A stretch of 26,058 nucleotides of DNA from an uncultured Oscillospiraceae bacterium (GCA_944387755.1 CALXGC010000029.1:1-26058); one strand, 5' to 3'. Counted from the first letter of the stretch, positions 7,779 to 14,644 are shown. Made by a program: numbers and translations. The notes: a model not told the origin generated them from the letters alone.

Positions 7779-8813
7779 TTACTTTCCAATGGCCTCCCGG
7801 ACAAGGGCGAGTACGTCCTCACAGCCATACTCCTGGGCCATGGCCTCCCAGGAGGGGGCGGCATAGGCGTCAATCTCCTCCAGGTCCTCCTGGGGCAGCT
7901 CGATGCAGGTCAGGCCCGCGCCGGTAAACTGCTGAACCACGTTGGCGGTCTCCGTCTCGTTGTACTCGAAGGAGAGGTCCTGGTAGTTCTGCGCCTCCTC
8001 GCGGACGATCTGCTGGAGGTCCTCCGGCAGAGCGGCCAGCGCGGCGGAATTGACGATGGTGATGCCGTGGGCGTACTGGGCGTCCATGGGAATGAACCAG
8101 TCCGTCACCTCCGCCCAGCCGGAGGACCAGGCCGAGGTCATACCGGTGAGGGCCCCGTCGCACACACCGCGCTGCAGGGAGGGGATCACCTCGCCCCAGG
8201 AGATAGAGACCGGCTCAATGCCGAAGGGCTCCATAATGGGGTTGAAGATGGAGGAGTGGGTGCGGATTTTCATGCCGTGCAGGTCCGCCCAGCGGGCGGG
8301 CTCCGCGCCGGTGCCGAACCAGGCCTGGCCGGCCATGCTCCACAGGCCGAGGCGCTCCACGCCGTACTGGGCAAGCTGCCCGCTGGCGTACTCATCCATG
8401 GCGTCCCAGGCGGTGAACAGGTCGTCCTTGGTGCCGCACATCCGGACCCAGCCGGGGATTCCGATGCTGGGGATTTCGGTGTCGAAGTAGCCAGCGCCGG
8501 AGAAGGCCAGCTGGGCGGTGCCGTCGCTGGTGATGGAGACAAACTCATACCCGGTGAAGGGCAGCTCCCCGGAGCCGTAGTAGTTGATGACCAGGCGTCC
8601 GCCGGAGCGCTCCGTCACGGCGTCGCAGAAGGCCTTCTGCTGCTGATAGTGGTAGTTGGAGGATTCCAGATAGCCCACCGCAGTCCACTCAATGGGCGCC
8701 TCCTCTCCGGCCTGGGATCCGGCGGCAGAGCCGGAGAGATCGCCGGAGCTTCCGCAGCCGGTCAGAGTAACGGCGAGGGAGAGGGCGAGAAACAGAGACA
8801 GGCGTTTTTTCAT
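7779..8813 (-). CDS. TRAP transporter substrate-binding lipoprotein (DctP type), operon A
   Basis: This is the extracellular solute receptor that captures the ligand and hands it to the DctQ/DctM permease. The 344-residue protein starts with a lipoprotein signal (MKKRLSLFLALSLAVTLTGC, lipobox cysteine C20) followed by a short Gly/Ser linker, and so is membrane-anchored. The DctP core is visible: GMKIRTHSSIFNPIMEPFG, whose Arg normally pairs with a ligand carboxylate, then EVIPSLQRGVCDGALTG. The frame is open upstream to TTG at 8843, but I chose ATG 8813 because it has AAGGAGGT 7 nt upstream and begins the signal peptide. It is the first gene of operon A, with promoter and predicted TetR operator at 8848-8888. 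The ligand is probably a carboxylate of unknown identity. Confidence 0.95.
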   Translation of the reverse strand: MKKRLSLFLALSLAVTLTGCGSSGDLSGSAAGSQAGEEAPIEWTAVGYLESSNYHYQQQKAFCDAVTERSGGRLVINYYGSGELPFTGYEFVSITSDGTAQLAFSGAGYFDTEIPSIGIPGWVRMCGTKDDLFTAWDAMDEYASGQLAQYGVERLGLWSMAGQAWFGTGAEPARWADLHGMKIRTHSSIFNPIMEPFGIEPVSISWGEVIPSLQRGVCDGALTGMTSAWSSGWAEVTDWFIPMDAQYAHGITIVNSAALAALPEDLQQIVREEAQNYQDLSFEYNETETANVVQQFTGAGLTCIELPQEDLEEIDAYAAPSWEAMAQEYGCEDVLALVREAIGK

Positions 8814-8847
8814 GGGGCAGACCTCCTTACTTTTTAGTGACAAATAA

Positions 8848-8877
8848 ATTTTAGTTACATTTAATGTTAAATGACAA
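8848..8877 (-). promoter_or_regulatory. Promoter of TRAP operon A
   Basis: On the minus strand, a -35 of TTGTCA (8872-8877) and a -10 of TAAAAT (8848-8853) are separated by 18 nt. Each matches the SigA consensus at 5 of 6 positions. The -35 lies inside the palindrome at 8867-8888, so a bound repressor would block polymerase. Transcription would start near 8841, about 28 nt before the dctP ATG, which leaves just enough room for the AAGGAGG. Confidence 0.65.
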
Positions 8878-8888
8878 CTGTCAATTTA
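8867..8888. promoter_or_regulatory. Predicted TetR operator over the operon A promoter
   Basis: This is a 22-nt dyad centred between 8877 and 8878. The core is TGACA-AC-TGTCA, flanked by near-symmetric TTAAA/ATTTA. It covers the -35 box of operon A and lies in the intergenic region shared with the divergent tetR gene. The size and symmetry suit a TetR dimer. The pairing with this regulator is inferred from position. Confidence 0.55.
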
Positions 8889-8991
8889 TGGTTTATATAT
8901 ACACCCGGCGGCCGGTTCTGTCAAGGAAATTTTTGCAGATTACACAATAATTTTCGCAAGCTTTTGGAAAAAAGAATGCGAATTTTTTATG

Positions 8992-9008
8992 GAGAAGCGA
9001 TTCTTCTC
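8992..9008. repeat. Inverted repeat upstream of the first tetR promoter
   Basis: GAGAAG (8992-8997) and CTTCTC (9003-9008) flank the 5-nt spacer CGATT, one base upstream of the tetR -35 box. It could be a second operator for autoregulation or a chance repeat. It does not resemble the 8867-8888 palindrome. Confidence 0.35.
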
Positions 9009-9009
9009 A

Positions 9010-9038
9010 TAGACAAACGCCGCTCCCCATGCTAAAAT
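9010..9038 (+). promoter_or_regulatory. Promoter of the first tetR gene
   Basis: TAGACA (9010-9015) and TAAAAT (9033-9038) are 17 nt apart, each 5 of 6 to the SigA consensus. The expected start is near 9045, giving a leader of only about 25-35 nt that contains AGGAGGT at 9064-9070. Confidence 0.6.
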
Positions 9039-9068
9039 AGCCTTGATTTAAAAGAAACCTGTCAGGAG

Positions 9069-9677
9069 GTGGGCGCTATCTCATACCGTCAGAAACAGGC
9101 GCAGAAGACGAAGCAGTTGATTTTTCAGACTGCGCTTGCTCTTTTTAAAGAGAAGGGCTTTGAAAACGTGAGCGTGGAAGATATTGTCCGGACGGCCCAG
9201 GTCTCCCGCGGGAGCTTCTATACATACTTTAAAAACAAAGAGGACCTGCTGGGCAACTATGTGCACCAAAATGATGTGTTTTATCTGGCCTTTTATCAGG
9301 ACGTGCTCTGTGCGCCGGAGGCCGGAGGCCTGGACGCCATGGAGAAAATTGAACGCTTCCTCTGGTATGCGGTGGAAAATTTGACCTCGGTGGGGGCGCA
9401 TCTGCTCCATCTGTACAATGTATATTTGGTTAAGACGCCAGATATTTATTCCCGGCGCGACCGGTACTTCTTTACCATTCTGCGGGAGCTGTTCCAAAAG
9501 GCCCAGGAGGAGCGCTCCGTCTCGGAAAAAATCTCCTATGAGAGCTTTCAGGAGATCGCCCTCTGGACGGTTCGGGGCATTACCATCGACTGGGCGGGAA
9601 ACGGCGGCGCGTACCCCATTGAACAGACGCGGCCGATTCTCTCTGAATTTATCCGCTGTCTCCGCATACAGGCATAA
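9069..9677 (+). CDS. TetR/AcrR family transcriptional regulator, probable repressor of TRAP operon A
   Basis: This is a dimeric one-component regulator that should release DNA when it binds a small molecule. The 202 residues carry the N-terminal TetR DNA-binding domain at about residues 8-58, with the recognition helix region VSVEDIVRTAQVSRGSFYTYFKNKEDLL, followed by a helical ligand domain without close resemblance I can name. The start is unusual. The only standard start is GTG 9069, which overlaps its own AGGAGGT (9064-9070), whereas ATC at 9078 (giving an SYRQKQAQKTK start) stands 7 nt after it. No in-frame ATG exists between the upstream stop TAA (9033) and the HTH. It is divergent from TRAP operon A with a predicted operator between them. 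The stop codon lies inside the shared terminator. Confidence 0.9.
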   Translation: MGAISYRQKQAQKTKQLIFQTALALFKEKGFENVSVEDIVRTAQVSRGSFYTYFKNKEDLLGNYVHQNDVFYLAFYQDVLCAPEAGGLDAMEKIERFLWYAVENLTSVGAHLLHLYNVYLVKTPDIYSRRDRYFFTILRELFQKAQEERSVSEKISYESFQEIALWTVRGITIDWAGNGGAYPIEQTRPILSEFIRCLRIQA

Positions 9678-9716
9678 AAAATCCCTGGAATCATGCTGAT
9701 TCCAGGGATTTTTTAT
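9674..9716. terminator. Bidirectional terminator between tetR and the C-N hydrolase gene
   Basis: A perfect inverted repeat with 20-nt arms (9674-9693 and 9697-9716) has a 3-nt loop. The GC core TCCCTGGAATCA/TGATTCCAGGGA is flanked by A6 and T6, so it terminates on both strands. It ends tetR (whose TAA is in the left arm) from the left and TRAP operon B from the right. A second GC hairpin (GGCCGCCGCT 9727-9736 with AGCGGCGGCC 9744-9753) stands between it and the hydrolase stop codon. Confidence 0.93.
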
Positions 9717-9786
9717 GGGGCGGCGGGGCCGCCGCTGCCGGAAAGCGGCGGCCGGTAGAGCCCGCGTCCGCGGCCGCCCGTTCCGG

Positions 9787-10623
9787 TTAATCGGGATAAA
9801 TGTGAATCCTGTCGCTGGTCAGGCGGTAGACGTCCTCCCGGCGGTTTGCCAGGGCGGGAATTTGGGCGCGCACAGAGTCCACCAGACCCAGGTCAATCTC
9901 CGCCAGGATATAGCCGGGGCGGTCGCTGGCCTGTGCCACGACGTTGCCCCAGGGGTCGATAATCATGGTTTTGCCATAGCTCTGCAGGGTGGGCTTGATG
10001 CCGATCTGGCCGGGCGCAATGACATAGCAGGCGTTTTCAATGGCTCTGGTGCGCAGGATGGGCTCCCAGTGGTCCTTGCCGGTATTCAGGGTGAAGCAGG
10101 CGGGAGTAAAGAGAATCTGCGCCCCGTTCAGGGCCATCAGCCGGTAGATCTCCCCAAAGCGGATGTCATAGCAGACGGAGAGACCGAGGACGCCGAGCTC
10201 CGTTTTGGCGACGGCAATCTCATCGCCCGGAAGATTGTCGTCCGACTCCTTATAGGAGGGGCCGTCGGCAATCTCCACGTCAAACATATGCAGCTTGCTG
10301 TACAGAGCAAAAACCTCTCCCGCGGGGTTGAGCAGCACGCAGGTGTTGCGGGGTTTGCCGCCGCTGCCCATGGGAATGGTGCCGCAGTGGAGCCAGAGCT
10401 TCAGCTCCTTGGCAAGGGCGGAGAGGCGGGCGATGGTGGGGCCGTTTAGCGGCTCCATCTGGCCGGCGTAGTCCGAACCGATGTAATTCATATTTTCCGG
10501 CAGAGCGGCCAGCTTTGCGCCCCGCTGGGCCGCCTGACGGATGAATTCTTCGGCGGCGTCCAGATTTTTTTTCTTGTCCGCCTGGGAGTCCAGCTGAATT
10601 GCGGCGGCGATAAACTTGTCCAT
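9787..10623 (-). CDS. Carbon-nitrogen hydrolase (nitrilase superfamily, Nit/omega-amidase-like)
   Basis: This cytoplasmic thiol hydrolase cleaves amides to carboxylic acid and ammonia. The 278-residue protein has the Glu-Lys-Cys triad at E43 (LPEN), K110 (YSKLHMFDVE) and C151 (LSVCYDIRFGEIYR). The blocks YSKLHMFDVE, TGKDHWEPILRTRAIENACYVIAPGQIG and DPWGNVVA resemble the Nit1/Nit2 branch, which acts on deaminated glutathione or omega-amides of dicarboxylic acids, more than classic nitrilases. The frame is open 14 codons upstream, but ATG 10623 is chosen because AAAGGGGAA precedes it and the domain begins there. It is the last gene of operon B, 60 nt after dctM, which suggests it deamidates the imported compound or a product of it. 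The exact substrate is unproven. Confidence 0.9.
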   Translation of the reverse strand: MDKFIAAAIQLDSQADKKKNLDAAEEFIRQAAQRGAKLAALPENMNYIGSDYAGQMEPLNGPTIARLSALAKELKLWLHCGTIPMGSGGKPRNTCVLLNPAGEVFALYSKLHMFDVEIADGPSYKESDDNLPGDEIAVAKTELGVLGLSVCYDIRFGEIYRLMALNGAQILFTPACFTLNTGKDHWEPILRTRAIENACYVIAPGQIGIKPTLQSYGKTMIIDPWGNVVAQASDRPGYILAEIDLGLVDSVRAQIPALANRREDVYRLTSDRIHIYPD

Positions 10624-10683
10624 GGCGTGGTTCCCCTTTCCATACATATGTTCAGAATGCTGCACAGCCGGCAGCCGGGCCGC

Positions 10684-11961
10684 CTACAGCAGCAGGTTGG
10701 GCAGCCAGGTGGTTAAGACCGGCACAAAGGCGACGAACAGCAGAGCAATCAAAATCGGCAGATAGAAGGTCTTGGTGCCCCGCACCACCCGCTCCAGCGG
10801 GTCGCCTGTGACGGCGCTGATGACAAACAGGCAGACGCCCACAGGCGGGGTGGCCGCCCCGATGGTGACGGCCAGGGCGACCAGTACGCCGAGATGAATC
10901 AAGTCGATGCCGAAGGCGTTGGCAATGGGCACAAGGACCGGGACCATGACGAGCTGGATGGAGGTGCCGTCCATAAAGCAGCCCAGGAACAGCAGAATGG
11001 CCATTGCAATCACAAGAACGACATATTTGCTGTCCGTCAGTCCGGTCAGGGTGTTGGTGATGCGCTGGGGGACCTGTTCTCTGGTCATAATCCAGGCCAG
11101 GGTGTTTCCGATGCCCATCAGGAACATAATGGACGCGGAGGACATCAGAGTATCCTTCAGCGCCTTCATAAGGGCCTGGAAGGAGAAGGTTTTGTAGATA
11201 ATGCTGACGAGAATGGAGTAGACGCAGCCCAAAATGCCCACCTCAGTGGCGGTAGCCACGCCGGAGGACACGCCGATAAACAGAAGCACCGGGCAGAGAA
11301 GGGCGAAGATGCTGTGCTGGGTGGCCTTTGCCAGCCGCTTCAGGCTGAATTTTTCCGGAGCGGGGCAGAGAGACGGATTTTTGGTGCACAGGATGTAGAC
11401 CGCGAGCATAAGAAGCAGCGCGAGAATGATGCCGGGAATCAGACCGGCGACAAACAGCTTTCCGGGGGAGGTGTTGGACAGAGAGGCGTATACCAGCAGC
11501 ACAACGCTGGGGGGAATGATGGGACCCAGCAGGGAGGAGGCCACGGTAATGCCGATGGAGAGCTCCGTATCATAGCCCTTCTCCTTCATGGCCTGAATCT
11601 CAACCATGCCGAGGCCGGCGGAGTCCGCCACAGCGGTGCCGGAGATGCCGGCGAATACCACAGAGGCCACCACGTTGACCTGCGCCAGGCCGCCCTTGAT
11701 GTGTCCGGCCAGGGCGTCGCACCAGTCAAAGATCCGCTCTGTGATGCCGCCGCTGTTCATTACATTTCCCAGGAAAATGAAGAAGGGGACGGCCATCAGC
11801 GTATAGCTGCTGATGCCGCCGGAGATCAGGCTGGGGACGATAATGGGGTCCAGTCCGCAGTAAAAAATAGCGCTCAGGGCCGCGATGGCCATCGCCATGG
11901 AGATGGGCGCGCCGGCAATGACAAGCAGCACCAGAATCAAAAACATAATCACAGCGACCAT
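10684..11961 (-). CDS. TRAP transporter large permease (DctM type), operon B
   Basis: This is the main membrane channel subunit of the second TRAP importer. The 425 residues have about 12 hydrophobic helices and the standard DctM blocks: FLILVLLVIAGAPISMAMAIA, VPFFIFLGNVMNSGGITERIFDW, VFAGISGTAVADSAGLGMVEI, GCFMDGTSIQLVMVPVLVP and GAATPPVGVCLFV. It differs clearly from the operon A DctM, so the two cassettes are not recent duplicates. It starts 3 nt after the dctQ stop and is followed by the C-N hydrolase gene. Confidence 0.96.
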   Translation of the reverse strand: MVAVIMFLILVLLVIAGAPISMAMAIAALSAIFYCGLDPIIVPSLISGGISSYTLMAVPFFIFLGNVMNSGGITERIFDWCDALAGHIKGGLAQVNVVASVVFAGISGTAVADSAGLGMVEIQAMKEKGYDTELSIGITVASSLLGPIIPPSVVLLVYASLSNTSPGKLFVAGLIPGIILALLLMLAVYILCTKNPSLCPAPEKFSLKRLAKATQHSIFALLCPVLLFIGVSSGVATATEVGILGCVYSILVSIIYKTFSFQALMKALKDTLMSSASIMFLMGIGNTLAWIMTREQVPQRITNTLTGLTDSKYVVLVIAMAILLFLGCFMDGTSIQLVMVPVLVPIANAFGIDLIHLGVLVALAVTIGAATPPVGVCLFVISAVTGDPLERVVRGTKTFYLPILIALLFVAFVPVLTTWLPNLLL

Positions 11962-11964
11962 GAA

Positions 11965-12462
11965 TTATCCCTCCTTCTTGTCGCGGCGGAACAGCAGCAG
12001 AATGTCCTGCACCAGGTTTGCGGCATAACGGATTGCAATGGTGGTCATGCCCACCAGGAGGGCTCCGCTGCGAAGCTGCAGGGGGTATTTGGCGATGATG
12101 CTGGTGTTGCCGGCCTGAGAGACGAACAGCAGCCATGTGTTATAGAGAATAATGGCAAAGGCCGCCACAATGGCCGCGCTTATCACAAGATGGATGATTT
12201 TCTGCGCCCCGGCGGGGAATTTTTTGACAAAGAGGTCCACGCACAGGTCGGCGTTTTCGTTGACGATTTTCGCCATACCGAGGAGGGCAAACCACAGCAG
12301 CATCAGCGTGCTGATCTCCTGGTTCCAGATAAAAGATTTTCCGAACACATTCCGCTGGAAGATCTCATAGGCGTTGATGATGATGGCGATGGCCAGCAGG
12401 CTGAGCGCGATGTAGCTCTCTGCTGTGACGACGCCGTCGTAAATTTTTTTCAGTGTTTTCAT
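11965..12462 (-). CDS. TRAP transporter small permease (DctQ type), operon B
   Basis: This is the four-helix small membrane subunit partnering the operon B DctM. The 165 residues contain hydrophobic segments at about 17-33, 46-62, 87-112 and 130-150, with the family patterns EIFQRNVFGKSFIWNQEISTLMLLWFALLG and NENADLCVDLFVKKFP. It lies 90 nt after dctP, a gap filled by a long hairpin, and only 3 nt before dctM. Confidence 0.94.
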   Translation of the reverse strand: MKTLKKIYDGVVTAESYIALSLLAIAIIINAYEIFQRNVFGKSFIWNQEISTLMLLWFALLGMAKIVNENADLCVDLFVKKFPAGAQKIIHLVISAAIVAAFAIILYNTWLLFVSQAGNTSIIAKYPLQLRSGALLVGMTTIAIRYAANLVQDILLLFRRDKKEG

Positions 12463-12493
12463 GTGCCACCTCGATTTTTACGTTTGGTCCTGT

Positions 12494-12541
12494 TTTGCCG
12501 TTCGCCGGCCCGCAGATTCCTGCGGACCGGCGGGCGGCAAA
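12494..12541 (-). other. Long intercistronic stem-loop between dctP and dctQ (operon B)
   Basis: Two 22-nt arms (12494-12515 and 12520-12541) are complementary at 19 positions, with the remaining three being wobble-type mismatches, around a 4-nt loop. On the transcript it begins 11 nt after the dctP stop codon. It is followed by CAGGACC with no T-run, so it is probably not a terminator. A 3' stabiliser of the dctP message, allowing more binding protein than permease, is the likely role, as known for other binding-protein genes. Confidence 0.7.
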
Positions 12542-12552
12542 CGCATATGAAA

Positions 12553-13623
12553 TCAGATCAAACCGAGGAACTCAGAGACCAGGGTGGGCAGGCCGCCGTC
12601 CTGGGCCAGGCCGACATAGTAGTCGTGAAGGGCGTCCTCGACCTCGCCGCAGTCGAAGTCCATGTTGAATTCCACGCCCTGCTCCTCCAGCCGGGCGATC
12701 ATCTCGTTGGTGAAGGTCTCCAGCTCTTCATTGGAGGAGGCGGCGGCGTCGTTGGCGGCGCGGATGAGCGCGTCCTGCTGCTCGGCGGTCAGGCTGTTAA
12801 ATTTGTCCAGGTTCATCACCGGCCACAGCTCCTGGGGGTAGCAGTTCATGTAAGTGACGTAGGGGGCGACCTCCCAGAAGGACATGGACTCCACGTTGGA
12901 CACCGGGCAGTTGACCGCGTCCACCGTGCCCTGCTGAAGGGCCATATAGCACTCCGAGTAGTTCACCACGGTGGTGGTGATGCCCAGGGAGCTCATGGCG
13001 TTCATGAAGGCGGCGGAGTCGGCGGAGCGCAGGCGCATTTTCTTAAAGTCGTCCAGGTTGGAGATGGGAGAGGTGGAGCAGGTGACATAGTAGGGGCCGC
13101 GCTGCCAGGAGCGGTCGGTGCACAGCATTTTAAAGCCGGCGGACTCCATCTGCTCCATCTGCAAATCGCCGAACTCCCCCAGAACCAGCTCCTGATAGGC
13201 GTCCCACTCGGTCATGAGGAAGGGAGAGGTGGTGAAGTCCACGTCCACTCCATAGCCGGAGTAGAAGGTGGAGCCCTCGATGTACATGTCAATGGTGCCC
13301 AGCTGCATGTTGTTCACTGTGGTGGTGCTGTCGCCCAGCTGCTCGCTGGGATAGATGACGATCTCCAGCGTGCCGTTGGAGTACTCCTTGGCCAGGTCGG
13401 CGAAGTTCTGGAAGGTCTGCCCCTCGAAGCTGTCCGCTGTCACCTTGGTGGCGCAGGAGAGCTCCACCACGTCCTGAGCGCTGGAGGCAGAGCCCGTGCT
13501 AGCGGAGCTTCCGCCGGCGCTGGAGCTTCCCCCGGACGTGCTGGAGGAGGCGCCGCCTCCGCAGGCGCTGAGCGCAGCACAGAGCATAGAGGCGGTCAGA
13601 ATGGCGCAAAGTGCTTTTTTCAT
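12553..13623 (-). CDS. TRAP transporter substrate-binding lipoprotein (DctP type), operon B
   Basis: This is the extracellular receptor of the second TRAP importer. The 356 residues begin with a lipoprotein signal (MKKALCAILTASMLCAALSAC, lipobox cysteine C21), then a long Gly/Ser linker of about 25 residues. The DctP core follows: KEYSNGTLEIVIYPSEQLGD, FKKMRLRSADSAAFMNAMSSLG, whose Arg normally binds the ligand carboxylate, and YMALQQGTVDAVNCPVSNVESM. It starts 41 nt after the RraA-like gene and is followed by a 22-bp-arm hairpin. A carboxylate ligand is likely, and its identity is unknown. It shares only general family features with the operon A DctP. Confidence 0.95.
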   Translation of the reverse strand: MKKALCAILTASMLCAALSACGGGASSSTSGGSSSAGGSSASTGSASSAQDVVELSCATKVTADSFEGQTFQNFADLAKEYSNGTLEIVIYPSEQLGDSTTTVNNMQLGTIDMYIEGSTFYSGYGVDVDFTTSPFLMTEWDAYQELVLGEFGDLQMEQMESAGFKMLCTDRSWQRGPYYVTCSTSPISNLDDFKKMRLRSADSAAFMNAMSSLGITTTVVNYSECYMALQQGTVDAVNCPVSNVESMSFWEVAPYVTYMNCYPQELWPVMNLDKFNSLTAEQQDALIRAANDAAASSNEELETFTNEMIARLEEQGVEFNMDFDCGEVEDALHDYYVGLAQDGGLPTLVSEFLGLI

Positions 13624-13664
13624 TGTGCATTCTCCTTTTTGGTGGAATTTTGTCCAGGGATACC

Positions 13665-14324
13665 TTACGGCTCCTGGCTGTTCATCTTCAATGCGTCGTG
13701 GATGATGGGATAGAAGTCGGACATCTTTTTGCCCTGGCGGAAGCTGTCAAACATGCCGCCGGGGGCCTGCTCCAGCCGGTCGCCCTCCTCGGCGTGCTCC
13801 AGCAGGGCCACGCACTCCTCCGGCTTCATGACCAGGACGCCCTCGGCGTTGCCGAAGATGATGTCGCCGGGATTGACCACCACGCCGCCGCACTGTACCG
13901 GGACGTTGAAGGACGCCTTGCGGTCCTCCTTGATGGTGGTGGTCAGGACGGACAGGCCGGTGGCAAAGACCGGCAGGCCCACCCGCTCGATTCCGGCGGA
14001 GTCGCAGGCAGGGCCGTCGATGACGATGCCGGCCATGCCGCAGCACTGGGCGTTGAGGGAGCAGCCGTCTCCGCAGCAGGCGTGGATGGGTTCGCCGCCG
14101 CGGTCCACAACGATGACGGAGCCCTTCGGCGCGTGCTCCACCGCGTAATAGAGCATCAGGTTGCTGTCGCCGGTCATGCGCACCGTAACGGCGGGGCCGA
14201 TGACCTTAAAGGTCTTTACCACCGGCTTGATCCGTGTGTCCATGTACCCGCTTTTTACATAGTGGCCGATTTGGGCCGGATCGACCTTCATGAAGCGGTC
14301 GATCAGTTCTTGTGTCAGCTGCAA
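13665..14324 (-). CDS. RraA-like family protein (aldolase/decarboxylase fold)
   Basis: This is a member of the RraA / HMG aldolase fold family, which includes RNase E inhibitor RraA and 4-hydroxy-4-methyl-2-oxoglutarate aldolases that release pyruvate. The protein is about 219 residues. The conserved stretch AGIVIDGPACDSAGIERVGLPVFA matches the family's GvViDGavRDvaeir..PVFA, but the Arg of the usual DGxxRD motif is Cys107 here, while the metal-side Asp (D108) is kept. The start is uncertain. GTG 14336 overlaps the AGAAGGGG ribosome binding site, so TTG 14324, about 11 nt after it, is preferred. It is the first gene of operon B, read from a perfect consensus promoter. A lyase step on the TRAP substrate is plausible. 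RNase E inhibition is unlikely in this context. Confidence 0.85.
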   Translation of the reverse strand: MQLTQELIDRFMKVDPAQIGHYVKSGYMDTRIKPVVKTFKVIGPAVTVRMTGDSNLMLYYAVEHAPKGSVIVVDRGGEPIHACCGDGCSLNAQCCGMAGIVIDGPACDSAGIERVGLPVFATGLSVLTTTIKEDRKASFNVPVQCGGVVVNPGDIIFGNAEGVLVMKPEECVALLEHAEEGDRLEQAPGGMFDSFRQGKKMSDFYPIIHDALKMNSQEP

Positions 14325-14350
14325 GGATAAACACACCCCTTCTTGAATTT

Positions 14351-14383
14351 TTACTAAGTATTAAACTTAATATAATACTAAGT
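14351..14383. promoter_or_regulatory. Predicted operator cluster at the start of operon B
   Basis: There are three alternating half-sites: TAAGT (14355-14359), ACTTA (14365-14369) and TAAGT (14379-14383). The last two form a near-perfect 19-nt palindrome centred on 14374. TACTAAGT-type sequence recurs 24 nt apart. The cluster lies from about +2 to +35 relative to the predicted operon B start, a classic repressor position. Binding by the adjacent TetR protein is inferred. Confidence 0.55.
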
Positions 14384-14391
14384 GCAAGTTG

Positions 14392-14420
14392 ATTATAGTT
14401 AAGAGACACAAATATGTCAA
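14392..14420 (-). promoter_or_regulatory. Perfect consensus SigA promoter of TRAP operon B
   Basis: On the minus strand TTGACA (14415-14420) and TATAAT (14392-14397) are exactly 17 nt apart, matching the consensus at all 12 positions. Transcription should start near 14385, giving a leader of about 60 nt to the TTG start. Such a strong promoter makes sense only with tight repression, consistent with the operators just downstream. Confidence 0.85.
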
Positions 14421-14554
14421 TTATTTTCTTCAAAATAATGTAAGAATTGTTGAAAATATAGATTATATCGAAAGAATATTGTGCATATTTTCAAAATCCT
14501 GCCTGTTTGGATTGGAGAAATAAAAGATAAAGTTTAATACGAAAACGATTTGCC

Positions 14555-14583
14555 TTGTGAATTGACGGTGAGGATGGTATAAT
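14555..14583 (+). promoter_or_regulatory. Promoter of the second tetR gene
   Basis: TATAAT (14578-14583) preceded by TG (14575-14576) forms an extended -10. A weak -35 TTGTGA (14555-14560) stands 17 nt upstream. The start would be near 14590, about 55 nt before the GTG codon. Confidence 0.65.
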
Positions 14584-14644
14584 AGCTTGACTTCCGGAGC
14601 TTTCCCAATGATATGACAGATACAGGTATAAAGGAGCTGATGGT

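Larger units (their letters stand above)
14325..14644. other. AT-rich divergent regulatory region between operon B and the second tetR
   Basis: This gene-free region is far richer in A and T than its surroundings. It holds the operon B promoter and leader (minus), the tetR promoter (plus) and several palindromes. These are the TAAGT/ACTTA operator cluster (14351-14383), ATTATTTT/AAAATAAT (14420-14427/14432-14439), and TTGAAAATAT/ATATTTTCAA (14450-14459/14485-14494, 25-nt spacer). No coding potential was seen in it. Confidence 0.75.

Noticed and set aside
9717..9790. GC-rich repeat-like stretch considered as a mobile element end or attachment site
   Set aside because: It resolves into a single hairpin next to a terminator. 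There is no integrase, transposase or direct repeat nearby.
10894..13713. A very long plus-strand open frame (939 codons) opposite TRAP operon B
   Set aside because: It is antisense to four well-supported genes, its composition is the His/Gln/Gly-rich type produced by reading GC-rich genes backwards, and it has no recognisable domain. The same reasoning removes other long antisense frames such as 1339-2253, 2339-3391 and 24497-25318.
13665..14324. Reading the RraA-like protein as an RNase E inhibitor or a menaquinone methyltransferase
   Set aside because: Those are old labels for the family. The operon with a TRAP importer and an amidase points to metabolism, and the motif does not support methyl transfer.
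14561..14583. TTGACG as the -35 for the second tetR promoter
   Set aside because: It stands only about 10 nt from TATAAT, too close for SigA. The weaker TTGTGA at 17 nt plus the extended -10 fits better.
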